From contig JBBDSP010000005.1 of the NCBI GenBank assembly GCA_040904925.1, positions 1-46,319 on the forward strand: a stretch of DNA of 46,319 nucleotides, read 5' to 3'. Source of the stretch: Gracilimonas sp040904925. Its GTDB lineage: Bacteria > Bacteroidota > Rhodothermia > Balneolales > Balneolaceae. The position numbers were made by a program, and so were the translations under genes. This document shows, in pieces, positions 7,229-15,608 of the stretch; within the stretch, counting starts at the first letter, position 1, and every line of letters begins with the position of its first letter. The notes under the pieces were generated by a model. That model saw only the letters and a program-made list of their open reading frames with translations, ran no database searches and had not been told where the DNA came from.

Positions 7229-9031
7229 ATGCATAAGAGTTATACTCAATTCAAAAAAGCGGTGGTGATAGGCGTTGCTCTGTTGATAGTTTCGCCTGTT
7301 TTGCTGTTTGGGCAGGTTCGGGTAGAGGGTCCCAAGCTCCTCGAAATTCAGCAACAATACCATCGGGGTGAAATGGATATTGAAACTGCAGCCCTGGAAC
7401 AATTCAGGGTTTTGTATGAACCAGAGGCTCTTCAAAACGGTGAAAAGAATATCGAAAAATGCGCTACGCCGGCTCATTCATTTCTGCACAGGCACCGCCA
7501 TGAATTATCAGAACAGACCTTAAACAAGATCGAGGCCTACCAATCTGAAAATCTTTCATCAAAAAGTACTCAAGCTCAGCAAAGCTATATTTCTCCTTCC
7601 GGTAAGTTTGAGATCTTCTATCACACTTCCGGTCCCAATTCAGTTTCTATTGTTGATGAGAAAAATGGTGGTAATGGTATACCGGATTATATAGATCGAG
7701 TGGCAGAAAGTGCAGATTCATCCTATCGGCACCAGGTGCTTAATATTGGTTATCCTGATCCTATTCCTGCAGGATCAGCCTATGAAGTTTATGTAGAACA
7801 GGCCGGCGGAGCATACGGATATACCCGAATTTCATCCGGTTCACCTGGCGGGACTTTTATAGTTATTAATAACAGCTTTGCAGGATTTCCGCCAAATACT
7901 CACCCCGATGGAGATATAGTTGGCGCTATTTATGCAACTATGGCCCACGAGTTCAAACATTCTATACAATATGCCCAAAATAACTGGAATGGAAATTCAG
8001 ATCTATGGGCAGAAATGGATGCCACACTTATGGAAGAGGTGGTGTACGATGATGTGAATGATTATTACAATTACATTGATAATTTCTCAAGTGATCTTTT
8101 TTCATCGGCATCTACAACTTTGATGCCGGGTTCTTACGAGGATATAACCTGGGCACTGTTTTTTGAAGAAAAATATGGTCCCGATTTTTGGGTAAATGTT
8201 TGGGAGAGCATCGAGGCCGAGCCCTCCATTGATTTTCTGGATGCTGTGAGTGATGAAGTGGAACTCCTCGGTGATGACTTTGAAAAAGTAGTGGTCCAGT
8301 CGTATATGTGGCATTTTGCTTCGGGGGATTTTTCTGGACAGGATAATTACGGTTTTGAGGAAAAGTTAGCTTATCCGACTCCCAACTTGGAACACACATT
8401 CAACAGTGTGCCTGCCGCAGAGTTTGGAATTCAGGGCAATACACGTTTTTCAGCCCGCTACCTTGAAATTGAACCGTCTGCAAATGATAATGGATTGGTA
8501 GAAATAGCCGTTGATTTTGATAGCTCTCAGGTCGGTGTTGGTTTAATTTTCTATAAAAAGAACGGTACAACAGAGGAAGTGATATCTAAAGGAAAGAATA
8601 AAGCACAGGTTTATGTTCCTTCAGATATTATATGGAGCGATATTAATAAACTTGGAATTGTCATTGCGAATTTTGATAAGGTGCAAAGCAACGGTGGATT
8701 ATTTTTGACTGTTGGAAAATCAGGGCAGGCAGTTACGATCAGAGATCCCGAATACACTGATCTGCCGGAACAAGTTGCGGTATATCAAAACTATCCGAAC
8801 CCATTTAATCCAGAGACAAACATTAACTTTGAGCTTCCAAATTCAGCCTACGTTAAGCTTGAAGTATTCGATATCATGGGCCGGAAGATCCAAACCTTGG
8901 TTGATGAAACTCGACGCTTGGGAAGCTATTCGGTCTCTTTTAATGGAGATAACCTAAGCTCAGGTGTTTACTTATACCGCTTAAATATTGATGGGGAAGT
9001 ATTCGTTAAAAAAATGACCCTCGTCAAATAG
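7229..9031 (+). CDS. Exported metalloprotease-like protein with T9SS sorting domain
   Basis: This 600-residue protein has a signal peptide (about residues 1-28, cleavage after LLFGQ), a predicted peptidase region and a C-terminal type IX secretion type A sorting domain (about 520-600) that begins near NYPNPFNPETNINF and ends KKMTLVK. The sequence AHEFKH (His240, Glu241, His244) followed by Glu262 in WAEMDA gives HExxH with a glutamate 18 residues on, the gluzincin ligand pattern. It resembles proteins annotated as MXAN_6640-family putative metalloproteases. Expected location is outside the cell or on its surface. The gene stands alone, ending at a hairpin shared with fahA. Confidence 0.85.
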   Translation: MHKSYTQFKKAVVIGVALLIVSPVLLFGQVRVEGPKLLEIQQQYHRGEMDIETAALEQFRVLYEPEALQNGEKNIEKCATPAHSFLHRHRHELSEQTLNKIEAYQSENLSSKSTQAQQSYISPSGKFEIFYHTSGPNSVSIVDEKNGGNGIPDYIDRVAESADSSYRHQVLNIGYPDPIPAGSAYEVYVEQAGGAYGYTRISSGSPGGTFIVINNSFAGFPPNTHPDGDIVGAIYATMAHEFKHSIQYAQNNWNGNSDLWAEMDATLMEEVVYDDVNDYYNYIDNFSSDLFSSASTTLMPGSYEDITWALFFEEKYGPDFWVNVWESIEAEPSIDFLDAVSDEVELLGDDFEKVVVQSYMWHFASGDFSGQDNYGFEEKLAYPTPNLEHTFNSVPAAEFGIQGNTRFSARYLEIEPSANDNGLVEIAVDFDSSQVGVGLIFYKKNGTTEEVISKGKNKAQVYVPSDIIWSDINKLGIVIANFDKVQSNGGLFLTVGKSGQAVTIRDPEYTDLPEQVAVYQNYPNPFNPETNINFELPNSAYVKLEVFDIMGRKIQTLVDETRRLGSYSVSFNGDNLSSGVYLYRLNIDGEVFVKKMTLVK

Positions 9032-9038
9032 CTTCAAA

Positions 9039-9115
9039 GTGTTAAAGTGCGAAAGTGTTTACGTGTTACTGTGTTTAATGTAGAAATGTAAACACAGTAA
9101 CACGTACTTTAACAC
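9039..9115. terminator. Bidirectional hairpin between convergent genes (8-nt words, family E)
   Basis: A perfect 18-bp stem (9060-9077 with 9089-9106, loop 11 nt) is extended by an outer pair GTGTTAAAG (9039-9047) with CTTTAACAC (9107-9115). The left arm reads as 8-nt words ending GTG: TTAAAGTG, CGAAAGTG, TTTACGTG, TTACTGTG. It lies 8 bases after the peptidase stop and 1 base before the fahA stop, so it may end both transcripts. No long T-run follows, unlike a classical terminator. Confidence 0.7.
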
Positions 9116-9116
9116 A

Positions 9117-10373
9117 TTACAAAGCAGGCAGGATCTTTCCACGAACTTCTCCAAAACCAATTCGGAAGTTATCTCCCTGGGCAAATCCGGTCATGCTTAC
9201 TTCATCTCCATCTTCAAGAAAGGTGCGTTCTTCGCCGGAAGTGAGTTTTATGGGTTTGGTACCTTTCCATGCCAACTCAAGCATGCTGCCAAATGAATGT
9301 GATTCGGGTCCGCTTATAGTCCCTGAGCCGTAAAGATCTCCGGGCTGAACATTGCATCCGGTGATGGTGTGGTGAGCCAGTTGCTGAGCCATTGTCCAAT
9401 ACAGATGCCTGAAATTGGAGGAGCAGATCATTTGTGGAATGTCCGTTTTTTCCGTTTTAAGGAACACCTCCAGGTTAATATTGAAGGTTGTCGGGTTTTG
9501 CTGAAAGAGGTAGTCCATTGGTTTGGGATCCTGAGCAGGGAGATCTGTTCGAAATGGTTCCAGTGCTTCCAATGTAACGACCCATGGCGAGATCGATGTT
9601 GCCCAGTTTTTGGCAAGAAAAGGCCCCAGCGGCTGATATTCCCATTTTTGAATATCACGGGCGCTCCAGTCATTCACCAGCACCATACCGAAAATGTGAT
9701 CTTCGGCTTCATTTACGGGAATAGGTTCCCCCAATAAATTTCCCGTTCCGGTCAAAAAACCAACTTCCAGCTCAAAATCGAGATCTTTAGAAGGTCCAAA
9801 TACCGGCTGATCAGAATCATTAGGGATTGTTTGCCCTTTTGGCCGGTGAAGATCGGTTCCGCTTAAAACGACAGAGCTTGCCCTGCCGTGATAACCTACC
9901 GGCAGGTGTTTCCAGTTTGGAAGCAAGGCGTTTTCAGGATCACGAAACATGGAGCCGACATTCCGGGCGTGCTGCTCGGAAGAATAAAAATCGGTGTAAT
10001 CGCCGACCTGTACGGGCATCACCAATTCCACGTCGTCTATCTTTTTAAATACACGTTCACGAAGTAATTCATCATATTGGAGTAAAGGGGTTTTATCAGA
10101 AAGTAAATACTGAAGGGTTTTTCTTGCTTCAGCCCATGTCGGTTTTCCTAAACTCATAAAGTAATTGAGGGTAGAATCCTGGAATACAAATTGATCCTTA
10201 AGCTCCGGTCCGTCAAAAAGACCTTCTTCATCAAGTACAAACAGATCAATAATATGCTCCCCGATTGCAGAACATAAATGGATTTCACCTTCGTCAGTTT
10301 GGTAAGCGCCGTAAGGGAGATTTTGAATAGGGAAGTGAGAATCCGTTTTTACGGGGATAAAAGATTTAAGCAT
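9117..10373 (-). CDS. fahA: Fumarylacetoacetase
   Basis: The 418-residue protein carries the N-terminal FAH domain (to about residue 115) and the catalytic C-terminal hydrolase fold, with family motifs such as DYTDFYSSEQHARNVG, LLPNWKHLPVGYHGR, DLDFELEVGF and NDWSARDIQKWEYQPLG. It splits 4-fumarylacetoacetate into fumarate and acetoacetate, the last step of tyrosine breakdown through homogentisate. Length and motifs are those of the complete enzyme. No other tyrosine pathway genes are beside it, so the pathway would be scattered. It is divergent from the HU gene at 10546. Confidence 0.96.
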   Translation of the reverse strand: MLKSFIPVKTDSHFPIQNLPYGAYQTDEGEIHLCSAIGEHIIDLFVLDEEGLFDGPELKDQFVFQDSTLNYFMSLGKPTWAEARKTLQYLLSDKTPLLQYDELLRERVFKKIDDVELVMPVQVGDYTDFYSSEQHARNVGSMFRDPENALLPNWKHLPVGYHGRASSVVLSGTDLHRPKGQTIPNDSDQPVFGPSKDLDFELEVGFLTGTGNLLGEPIPVNEAEDHIFGMVLVNDWSARDIQKWEYQPLGPFLAKNWATSISPWVVTLEALEPFRTDLPAQDPKPMDYLFQQNPTTFNINLEVFLKTEKTDIPQMICSSNFRHLYWTMAQQLAHHTITGCNVQPGDLYGSGTISGPESHSFGSMLELAWKGTKPIKLTSGEERTFLEDGDEVSMTGFAQGDNFRIGFGEVRGKILPAL

Positions 10374-10383
10374 CTTTTCTAAG

Positions 10384-10410
10384 TTGTTCGTGCAATTTAA
10401 TTTATATTTG
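10384..10410 (+). promoter_or_regulatory. Possible Bacteroidota-type promoter before the HU genes
   Basis: TATATTTG at 10403-10410 fits the Bacteroidota -7 pattern TAnnTTTG, with TTG at 10384-10386 as a weak -33 match (16-nt spacer, shorter than usual). It would give a leader of about 130 bases before the HU gene at 10546. Tentative, judged by eye only. Confidence 0.3.
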
Positions 10411-10545
10411 TAATGATACGCATCCTAAATGAACCGAAAAATTTATAATAAAACCAAAGTATAGGTATCATAAGGAAATTGCTTATTTCAAGCTTTTAAC
10501 ATTTATTACATCAACGTTGGTTAATAAACTCAGCACAGCTACGAT

Positions 10546-10833
10546 ATGACAAAAACGGAGGTACTTAGAAAACTTGCAGATCAACTCGATCTGACTCAGT
10601 CCGAAACCGAAGAATTGTATGATTCTTTCGCAGAAGGCCTGACAACCTTACTTGCTAACAATAGGGGATTTACCCTGCCCGGTTTGGGGAGCTTTCATTC
10701 AGAAGTTCGACCCGAGCATAAATCATACAACCCGCATTATGAGCAAATGATGATGATCCCTCCCAAAAAAGTGGTGCACTTCAGCCAAAGCAGCACCATT
10801 AAAGAAGAAATAAATGAGGGCAGCGATGAGTAA
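10546..10833 (+). CDS. HU/IHF-family DNA-binding protein
   Basis: A 95-residue single-domain protein of the HU/IHF superfamily: helical start (MTKTEVLRKLADQLDLTQSE), then LPGLGSFHSEVR, an arm with SYNPHYEQ, and IPPKKVVHFSQS. The DNA-contacting arm departs from the usual GRNPxTGE consensus, so its DNA binding mode may differ from housekeeping HU. The stop overlaps the start of the next HU-domain gene by eight bases, which implies translational coupling and perhaps a heterodimer between the two proteins. Confidence 0.85.
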   Translation: MTKTEVLRKLADQLDLTQSETEELYDSFAEGLTTLLANNRGFTLPGLGSFHSEVRPEHKSYNPHYEQMMMIPPKKVVHFSQSSTIKEEINEGSDE

Positions 10834-11899
10834 TAAAGTAACCTATAACGAAATTATAGAAGCGCTGTCTCGCACCACCGGGTTCAGCAAAAATAAAGGC
10901 GAGGCATTTGCAAAAGCGCTGATCGCTGAAATAAAAGATGAACTTCAGAAAAACGGGAAAGCTTCCATTACCAATTTTGGGAGCTTTAAGGTTAAAGATG
11001 TAGCCGAGAGACAGGGACAAAATCCCCAAACCGGAGAACCGATCACGATCCCGGCGCATAAACGGGTTACATTCACCCCATACAAAGCATTACGGGAAGA
11101 AGTGAATAAGAAATATGCGCACCTTGAAAGTGAGCTGATCGGGGAGAAGAAGGAGAAGGCTGCCCCTGTAATTCAGGAAAAAGCAGAGGCAGTACAAAGG
11201 GAAACTCCGGATGTAGAACCGGAAAAAGTGGTTGAAGAAGAACCAAAGTCTTTCCATCGCAAAGAGCGTGTGCGTGGTAATAATACCGGATTGATCATGG
11301 TTGCAGTACTTGTATTGGTGATCGTAACGTTAGCTTCTGCCTGGTTTTTGACCCGCACAAATGACACTGAACAAACGGCTGTTAGTGAACCGGTTCAAAC
11401 TGAACAGCAAGCAATGACTTCCGATCAACCTGAGGCGGATGAATCAGCTAATGATCTTGATAACAGAGCGGATGAACTCATAGAAGAGGAGGAAAGGCTC
11501 AGGCAGGAGGAAGAAGAACGGCTTGTGCGTCTTGAGGACGCCCGGGAAGATCAGCAGCCCGAACAAACACCTGTGGCTCAAAATATAAGCGACTATCAGG
11601 TACAACAAGATGAATGGTATTGGGTGATCTCAAGAAAGGTATATGGGAAGTCTGAATTCTGGCCTTTAATTTTTCAGCAGAATTTCTCAAAAGATCGACA
11701 CCCCGATTCGTTGGAAACAAGAACAAACCTCGAAGTTCCTGCTTTAATGGGCTCGGCTGAAAATCTCACAAAAGAAGATTATAAAAATCTGTCCTCGGCA
11801 TCTGCCCTTGTTTCGCTGGCATATAAGAATTTTGGCAGAGATGATAAAGCCGAAGATTATGCCCGGTTTGCAAAAAAGTGGGAAAGGTTAAGTCAATAA
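10826..11899 (+). CDS. HU domain - transmembrane - LysM-like fusion protein
   Basis: A 357-residue protein, starting at the ATG at 10826 (another in-frame ATG is at 10814). Residues 1-93 are an HU domain with a nearly canonical DNA-binding arm, GQNPQTGEPITIPAHKR. A charged linker leads to one membrane segment (about 155-176). Beyond it come an acidic Glu/Arg-rich coiled coil (about 211-245), a LysM-like segment (about 256-308, YQVQQDEWYWVISRKVYG) and a helical C-terminus. The topology that fits is a cytoplasmic HU head and a periplasmic LysM-like tail, so the protein could tie the nucleoid to the wall. The family is known for HU plus SPOR fusions in Bacteroidota; the tethering role here is inference. 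Confidence 0.85.
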   Translation: MSNKVTYNEIIEALSRTTGFSKNKGEAFAKALIAEIKDELQKNGKASITNFGSFKVKDVAERQGQNPQTGEPITIPAHKRVTFTPYKALREEVNKKYAHLESELIGEKKEKAAPVIQEKAEAVQRETPDVEPEKVVEEEPKSFHRKERVRGNNTGLIMVAVLVLVIVTLASAWFLTRTNDTEQTAVSEPVQTEQQAMTSDQPEADESANDLDNRADELIEEEERLRQEEEERLVRLEDAREDQQPEQTPVAQNISDYQVQQDEWYWVISRKVYGKSEFWPLIFQQNFSKDRHPDSLETRTNLEVPALMGSAENLTKEDYKNLSSASALVSLAYKNFGRDDKAEDYARFAKKWERLSQ

Positions 11900-11907
11900 G
11901 CCTCTGA

Positions 11908-13044
11908 TTAAGCAGTTACCAGGTCAAGTAAAATGGCATCGGCGATCTTAAGGCCTTTTTTGGACAGGTGTACATGACTATCGATCACTGCTTTTCCCTC
12001 TGCTTCCATCTTTTGAAGGTAGGCTTTTTGAGAGGAATTGAATTCAAAATTATAGCGGGAATGGAGTTCTTTGAGCGAGACCCCTTTTTTTGTTCTCAAC
12101 CCCAGCATTAATCGCTCTTCAGCCAGATCCGCTGAATTTAGGACTTCCGTTCCGTGGAGCTTTTTCCAGCCTTTATTCAGGTAGCTTTTCAGGTCGGCCT
12201 TATTGCTCCATCGTTTAGCTGAATGTTGGTTTTCATCCCACCAAAAAGAATGAGCCCCCGGTCCTAATCCCAGGTAATTAACGTGGCTCCAGTAGTTGGA
12301 ATTATGAAGGGCTTCACTTCCCGGCTTGGCATAATTACTGACCTCATACTGATGAATCCCCGCGCCTTTCAATTTGTCGACTACCAGATCAAAATGGTTG
12401 GCTACGGTATCATCTTCAGGCGGAACGATACGCCCCAGTTTGACTTGTTTTCCCAAACGTGTTTGTGGCTCAACCGTTAGGGAATAAGCAGAAATATGGG
12501 GCGGGTTGAATTTGAGGATGGTGTCGATGTCGTTTTCCAGCACTTCCAGTGTTTGACCGGGATTGCCATAGATCAGATCCACCGTAAAGACGTTGAAATC
12601 GGAAGCTTCTAACAATTCAAGGCATTTCAGCGCTTCCTTTGAGGTATGCGCCCGGTGCATGAAATTCAGCAAGTCCTGATCAAAGCTTTGTACGCCCATA
12701 CTGGCGCGGTTTATTCCCGCTGATTTCAATCCCGATAAATACTCTTTAGTCACATCATCAGGATTCATTTCCAGCGTGATCTCCTTAAGATCTGTTTGAA
12801 AAACTTCCCGGATAGCATCAAGAATATTTTCTACTTGTTTAGGAGTGAGTAAGGAAGGAGTCCCTCCTCCAAAGTAAATAGTGCGAATGGGATCTTTAGT
12901 GAAAGGTGAATCTTTTTTGGAATGAATTTCACGGATCAGCTCATCGACAAAATCCTGTTTATGCTTTTGCTGTGTAACAAAATAAAAATCGCAGTACGAG
13001 CAAGCCTGCTTACAAAAAGGAATATGAATATATAGGCCGCTCAT
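11908..13044 (-). CDS. hemW: HemW-family radical SAM protein
   Basis: A 378-residue radical SAM protein. The iron-sulfur motif CKQACSYCDF lies at the N-terminus, GGGTPSLL is the SAM-contact motif, and HNSNYWSHVNYLGLGPGAHS is the HemW-specific signature. HemW proteins bind heme and are probably heme chaperones, although older annotation calls them oxygen-independent coproporphyrinogen III oxidases (HemN). It converges tightly on the HU-LysM gene, with stops eight bases apart. A word-structured hairpin separates its start from the carbonic anhydrase gene. Confidence 0.93.
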   Translation of the reverse strand: MSGLYIHIPFCKQACSYCDFYFVTQQKHKQDFVDELIREIHSKKDSPFTKDPIRTIYFGGGTPSLLTPKQVENILDAIREVFQTDLKEITLEMNPDDVTKEYLSGLKSAGINRASMGVQSFDQDLLNFMHRAHTSKEALKCLELLEASDFNVFTVDLIYGNPGQTLEVLENDIDTILKFNPPHISAYSLTVEPQTRLGKQVKLGRIVPPEDDTVANHFDLVVDKLKGAGIHQYEVSNYAKPGSEALHNSNYWSHVNYLGLGPGAHSFWWDENQHSAKRWSNKADLKSYLNKGWKKLHGTEVLNSADLAEERLMLGLRTKKGVSLKELHSRYNFEFNSSQKAYLQKMEAEGKAVIDSHVHLSKKGLKIADAILLDLVTA

Positions 13045-13054
13045 GGGAATGATT

Positions 13055-13119
13055 AATTTTAAATGCTAAATGTTAAATGGCTCATTCCATTTAACATTTA
13101 GCATTCAACATTTAAAATT
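13055..13119. repeat. Heptad-word quasi-palindrome, family A copy 1
   Basis: Left arm 13055-13080 and right arm 13087-13119 pair perfectly except that the right arm has exactly one additional 7-nt word. Read on one strand the words are TTAAATG, TTGAATG, CTAAATG, TTAAATG; the TTGAATG word is missing from the left arm. The right arm overlaps the stop codon of the carbonic anhydrase gene (13118-13120). Confidence 0.85.
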
Positions 13120-13660
13120 ACTTAGTGTAGAAAGGATTTTCGTCGTACTGGTCTTTTTGTTGGTAGGCACGGGAGTATTTGACATAATTCTCAGCGTATT
13201 TCGGGATGGATGCGAGTTCTTCTTCCGTGAGTTTTCGGGCTTTTTTAGCGGGCGATCCCATGTACATATATCCACTTTCGAGGGTTTTTCCGGGAGGGAC
13301 CAGCGTGCCTGCGGCAACGATCACATCCGGCTCAATGACAACCTTATCCAAAATGGTGGCATTGATTCCGATCAGCACGCGGTCTTTGATGGTGCATCCG
13401 TGAACAACGGCTCCGTGACCTATTGTAACTTCATTCCCGATGATGGTCGGCCCGGTTTGATTCATCACATGAATACAAACATTATCCTGGACATTGCTCC
13501 GGTCACCAACCTGAATGTAGTTCACATCCCCGCGAATGGTGACATTGAACCAAACGCTGCTTTCATTGCCAAGCGTTACCTCCCCGATAATATCGGCACT
13601 GGGAGCCACAAAGTTGGTTTCATCAAATTGCGGAGAGCGTTTTAAAAATTCGTAGACCAT
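13118..13660 (-). CDS. Gamma-class carbonic anhydrase family protein
   Basis: A 180-residue left-handed beta-helix protein of the gamma-carbonic anhydrase/YrdA group. Hexapeptide repeats run through most of the chain. Metal-ligand and active-site positions are suggested by RGDVNYIQVGDRSNVQDN, CIHVMN and IGHGAVVHGC. It probably forms a trimer with zinc or iron at subunit interfaces; many bacterial homologues show weak or no hydratase activity, so the activity is uncertain. The gene is bracketed by two family A repeats, with hemW and radC as same-strand neighbours. Confidence 0.9.
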   Translation of the reverse strand: MVYEFLKRSPQFDETNFVAPSADIIGEVTLGNESSVWFNVTIRGDVNYIQVGDRSNVQDNVCIHVMNQTGPTIIGNEVTIGHGAVVHGCTIKDRVLIGINATILDKVVIEPDVIVAAGTLVPPGKTLESGYMYMGSPAKKARKLTEEELASIPKYAENYVKYSRAYQQKDQYDENPFYTK

Positions 13661-13756
13661 GGGTGGAGGATTAGTGAGATTTAAACTGTTTACAAAGGTA
13701 GGGAGAAAAGATGTTCAATATCCACCTGAGGAGAAGCTTTCAGCTTTATCAATTAG

Positions 13757-13825
13757 TAATTTTAAATGTTGAATGTTAAATGAAGGCAGAGCCATTTAAC
13801 ATTCAACATTTAGCATTTAAAATTA
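13757..13825. repeat. Heptad-word quasi-palindrome, family A copy 2
   Basis: Left arm 13757-13782 and right arm 13793-13825. On one strand the right arm reads TAATTTTAAATG, CTAAATG, TTGAATG, TTAAATG; the left arm is the same without CTAAATG. So again the arms differ by exactly one 7-nt word. The element ends four bases from the stop codon of radC. Confidence 0.85.
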
Positions 13826-13829
13826 CACA

Positions 13830-14546
13830 TTAAAAGAGCTCCTCACTCCTCAAGCTCACAAAATTATATCCGGCTATTATCACGTGATCATCCACCGGTA
13901 TCCCAAATAACTTGCCGCATTCGGCTATGCGCTTGGTGAGTTGTATATCGGCTGTGGAAGCTTTGTTGTGTCCGGATGGGTGGTTGTGGATGAGGACGAT
14001 GGAGTTGGCTTCATTCAGTACGGCCTGTCGCATCACTTCGGCGGTATCCACGATAGTTGCCGTTTTCCCGCCGTTGCTTATTTTGGAAAACCCCGTCAAT
14101 TTTTTGGTGTTGTCGAGGAAGCCGACGATGAAGGTTTCTTTGGTGAGATGCCGAAGCTTAGGCGCAAAATAGGCGTTTACATCTTCGGGGCTGGAGATCT
14201 GTATCTCTTCTCCCAGCGCAGCGACTTGTAATCTTCTTGCCAGTTCGAAAGCGGCCTCAAGCGTGATGGCTTTTACCTTTGCGATTCCGGGGATCACCTT
14301 TAAGGCCTGCCAGTCTTTGCGGACCAGATTGTGCAATCCTCCAAATTGATTTAGCAAAGCTTTGGAAGTATCAATCACGTTCATCTTTTTGGTTCCGGTG
14401 CGGAGTAAAATGGCGAGGAGTTCGGAGTCGGAGAGGGCATCGGCCCCGTAGTTCATAAGTTTTTCGCGGGGCTGCTCATCGGGGAGCATGTCTTTGACGG
14501 TTCGCTTGTGGAAGTTTTCGACGGAAAAGGATTCTTCATAGTTCAT
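13830..14546 (-). CDS. radC: RadC family JAB-domain protein
   Basis: The 238-residue protein has an N-terminal helix-hairpin-helix region (DALSDSELLAILLRTGT, IPGIAKVKAITLEAAFE) and a C-terminal JAB/MPN metalloprotease-like domain with HNHPSGHNKASTADIQLTK, which contains the His-x-His and Asp zinc ligands. Named for a presumed role in DNA repair that has since been withdrawn, RadC proteins have no settled function, although links to mobile DNA are common. Length is typical. Confidence 0.92.
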   Translation of the reverse strand: MNYEESFSVENFHKRTVKDMLPDEQPREKLMNYGADALSDSELLAILLRTGTKKMNVIDTSKALLNQFGGLHNLVRKDWQALKVIPGIAKVKAITLEAAFELARRLQVAALGEEIQISSPEDVNAYFAPKLRHLTKETFIVGFLDNTKKLTGFSKISNGGKTATIVDTAEVMRQAVLNEANSIVLIHNHPSGHNKASTADIQLTKRIAECGKLFGIPVDDHVIIAGYNFVSLRSEELF

Positions 14547-14639
14547 GGCTCTGAGTTTGTTTTGTTCTTTCTTAGTTAGAGCGATGAAAAAGGAATTCCT
14601 TACAGATTTTTTTAAGAAGTGTGAAGAATGGTATGATTA

Positions 14640-14675
14640 GCCAGTAAGGGCGCATGGCCATGCGCCCTTACTGGC
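14640..14675. repeat. Perfect 36-bp gapless palindrome
   Basis: Bases 14640-14657 (GCCAGTAAGGGCGCATGG) are the exact reverse complement of 14658-14675, with no loop bases. GGGCGCATGGCCATGCGCCC at the centre is much richer in GC than its surroundings. It lies between the XRE regulator stop (14693) and the radC start, so it may be a REP-type element acting at a 3' end. Similar GTAGGGGCGCATGGCC-type sequences are dispersed in other bacteria. Confidence 0.9.
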
Positions 14676-14692
14676 ATCAATGTAGATATAGG

Positions 14693-14902
14693 TCACTCAC
14701 CCTCTGAATACTCCAAAATATCTCCCGGCTGGCAGTCCAGTGCTTCACAAATAGCCTCTAAAGTAGAAAACCGAATGGCTTTAGCTTTGCCTGTTTTTAG
14801 GATGGACAGGTTTGACATGGTGATGCCCACTTCCTCCGAAAGCTCGGTGAGGCTCATCTTTCGTTTGGCCAGCATTACATCCAGATTTACGATTATGGCC
14901 AT
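14693..14902 (-). CDS. Small XRE/Cro-type transcriptional regulator
   Basis: A 69-residue protein that is almost wholly one helix-turn-helix domain: MAIIVNLDVMLAKRKMSLTE, then LSEEVGITMSNLSILKTGKA and a tail CQPGDILEY. It belongs to the YozG-like group that is usually found directly after a DUF2975 membrane protein gene, as here (two bases between stop and start). I choose the ATG at 14902, since upstream in-frame codons lie within the DUF2975 gene. It is expected to regulate its own operon, for which a good dyad exists at 15609-15650. Confidence 0.9.
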   Translation of the reverse strand: MAIIVNLDVMLAKRKMSLTELSEEVGITMSNLSILKTGKAKAIRFSTLEAICEALDCQPGDILEYSEGE

Positions 14903-14904
14903 GG

Positions 14905-15561
14905 TTATACCGTTAGTTTTTGTTCTTCGTAAATGCGTGCTGTTTCTTTGAAAAAGAAACTCAAGACTAGTAATAAAACCCCAAATAATACCAGCCACAA
15001 GCTTATAAATGAAGGACTCATATCATATCCCAGTAGCCGTGGATTATAGGTTATAAAACTGGCTAAAACCAAACTATGGAGTATCCTTATAATTGGAACA
15101 AAAATCCCAATCATCCCCATATAAAAAAGCCGTGTGAAATTTTTCTCATAAAAGGGATTATTCTTGTATATGGACCTCAAGAGCTGTGATAAAAGGAACA
15201 AAAATATTACAATGCCGATGTAGGTAAAAAGGCGGAAAAAAAGAATCAGAATAGTTTCGACGGGAAATTGTTCAAAGTCTGGACGAAAGTGTGTAGTAGC
15301 ATGAAACTCGGAATCTATTCCCGAATAAAAATTTGAAGCTTTTTCAAGTAAATATTCATTAGGAGGAAGACCAATTCTTGAATTTCCATAAATCTTTTGA
15401 GGTAATGTATAATACTTTGTGTCGAGGTGGACTAAAGGTTCGATGAAATTGTATTTGTCGGCATCCCAAGGACTAAAGCTTGAAGATGCATAAATAAAGG
15501 ATACCAGTAAGATCAAAAGCCAGCATCCATAGTAAGCGATTTTACTAAAAACTTTATTCAT
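14905..15561 (-). CDS. DUF2975 family membrane protein
   Basis: A 218-residue integral membrane protein with four predicted membrane helices: about residues 9-28, 100-125 (ETILILFFRLFTYIGIVIFL), 145-170 and 185-205 (SLWLVLFGVLLLVLSFFF). DUF2975 proteins have no known activity and nearly always accompany a YozG-like regulator, as here. An extracellular or periplasmic loop covers about 29-98. The pair may be a membrane sensor with its transcription factor; this is inference from conserved gene order. Confidence 0.85.
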   Translation of the reverse strand: MNKVFSKIAYYGCWLLILLVSFIYASSSFSPWDADKYNFIEPLVHLDTKYYTLPQKIYGNSRIGLPPNEYLLEKASNFYSGIDSEFHATTHFRPDFEQFPVETILILFFRLFTYIGIVIFLFLLSQLLRSIYKNNPFYEKNFTRLFYMGMIGIFVPIIRILHSLVLASFITYNPRLLGYDMSPSFISLWLVLFGVLLLVLSFFFKETARIYEEQKLTV

Positions 15562-15608
15562 AAAAACTAAATGGGTTTCAGTTCAGTAAGAATAAAATCA
15601 AATTATTT

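Noticed and set aside
13070..13645. 191-codon plus-strand frame
   Set aside because: Antisense to the gamma-carbonic anhydrase gene and begins inside the family A repeat; no domain seen.
13055..13825. Tandem TTAAATG words as a CRISPR-like or iteron array
   Set aside because: Units are 7 nt, contiguous and palindromically arranged, with no spacers; no cas genes are present and no replication gene is next to them.
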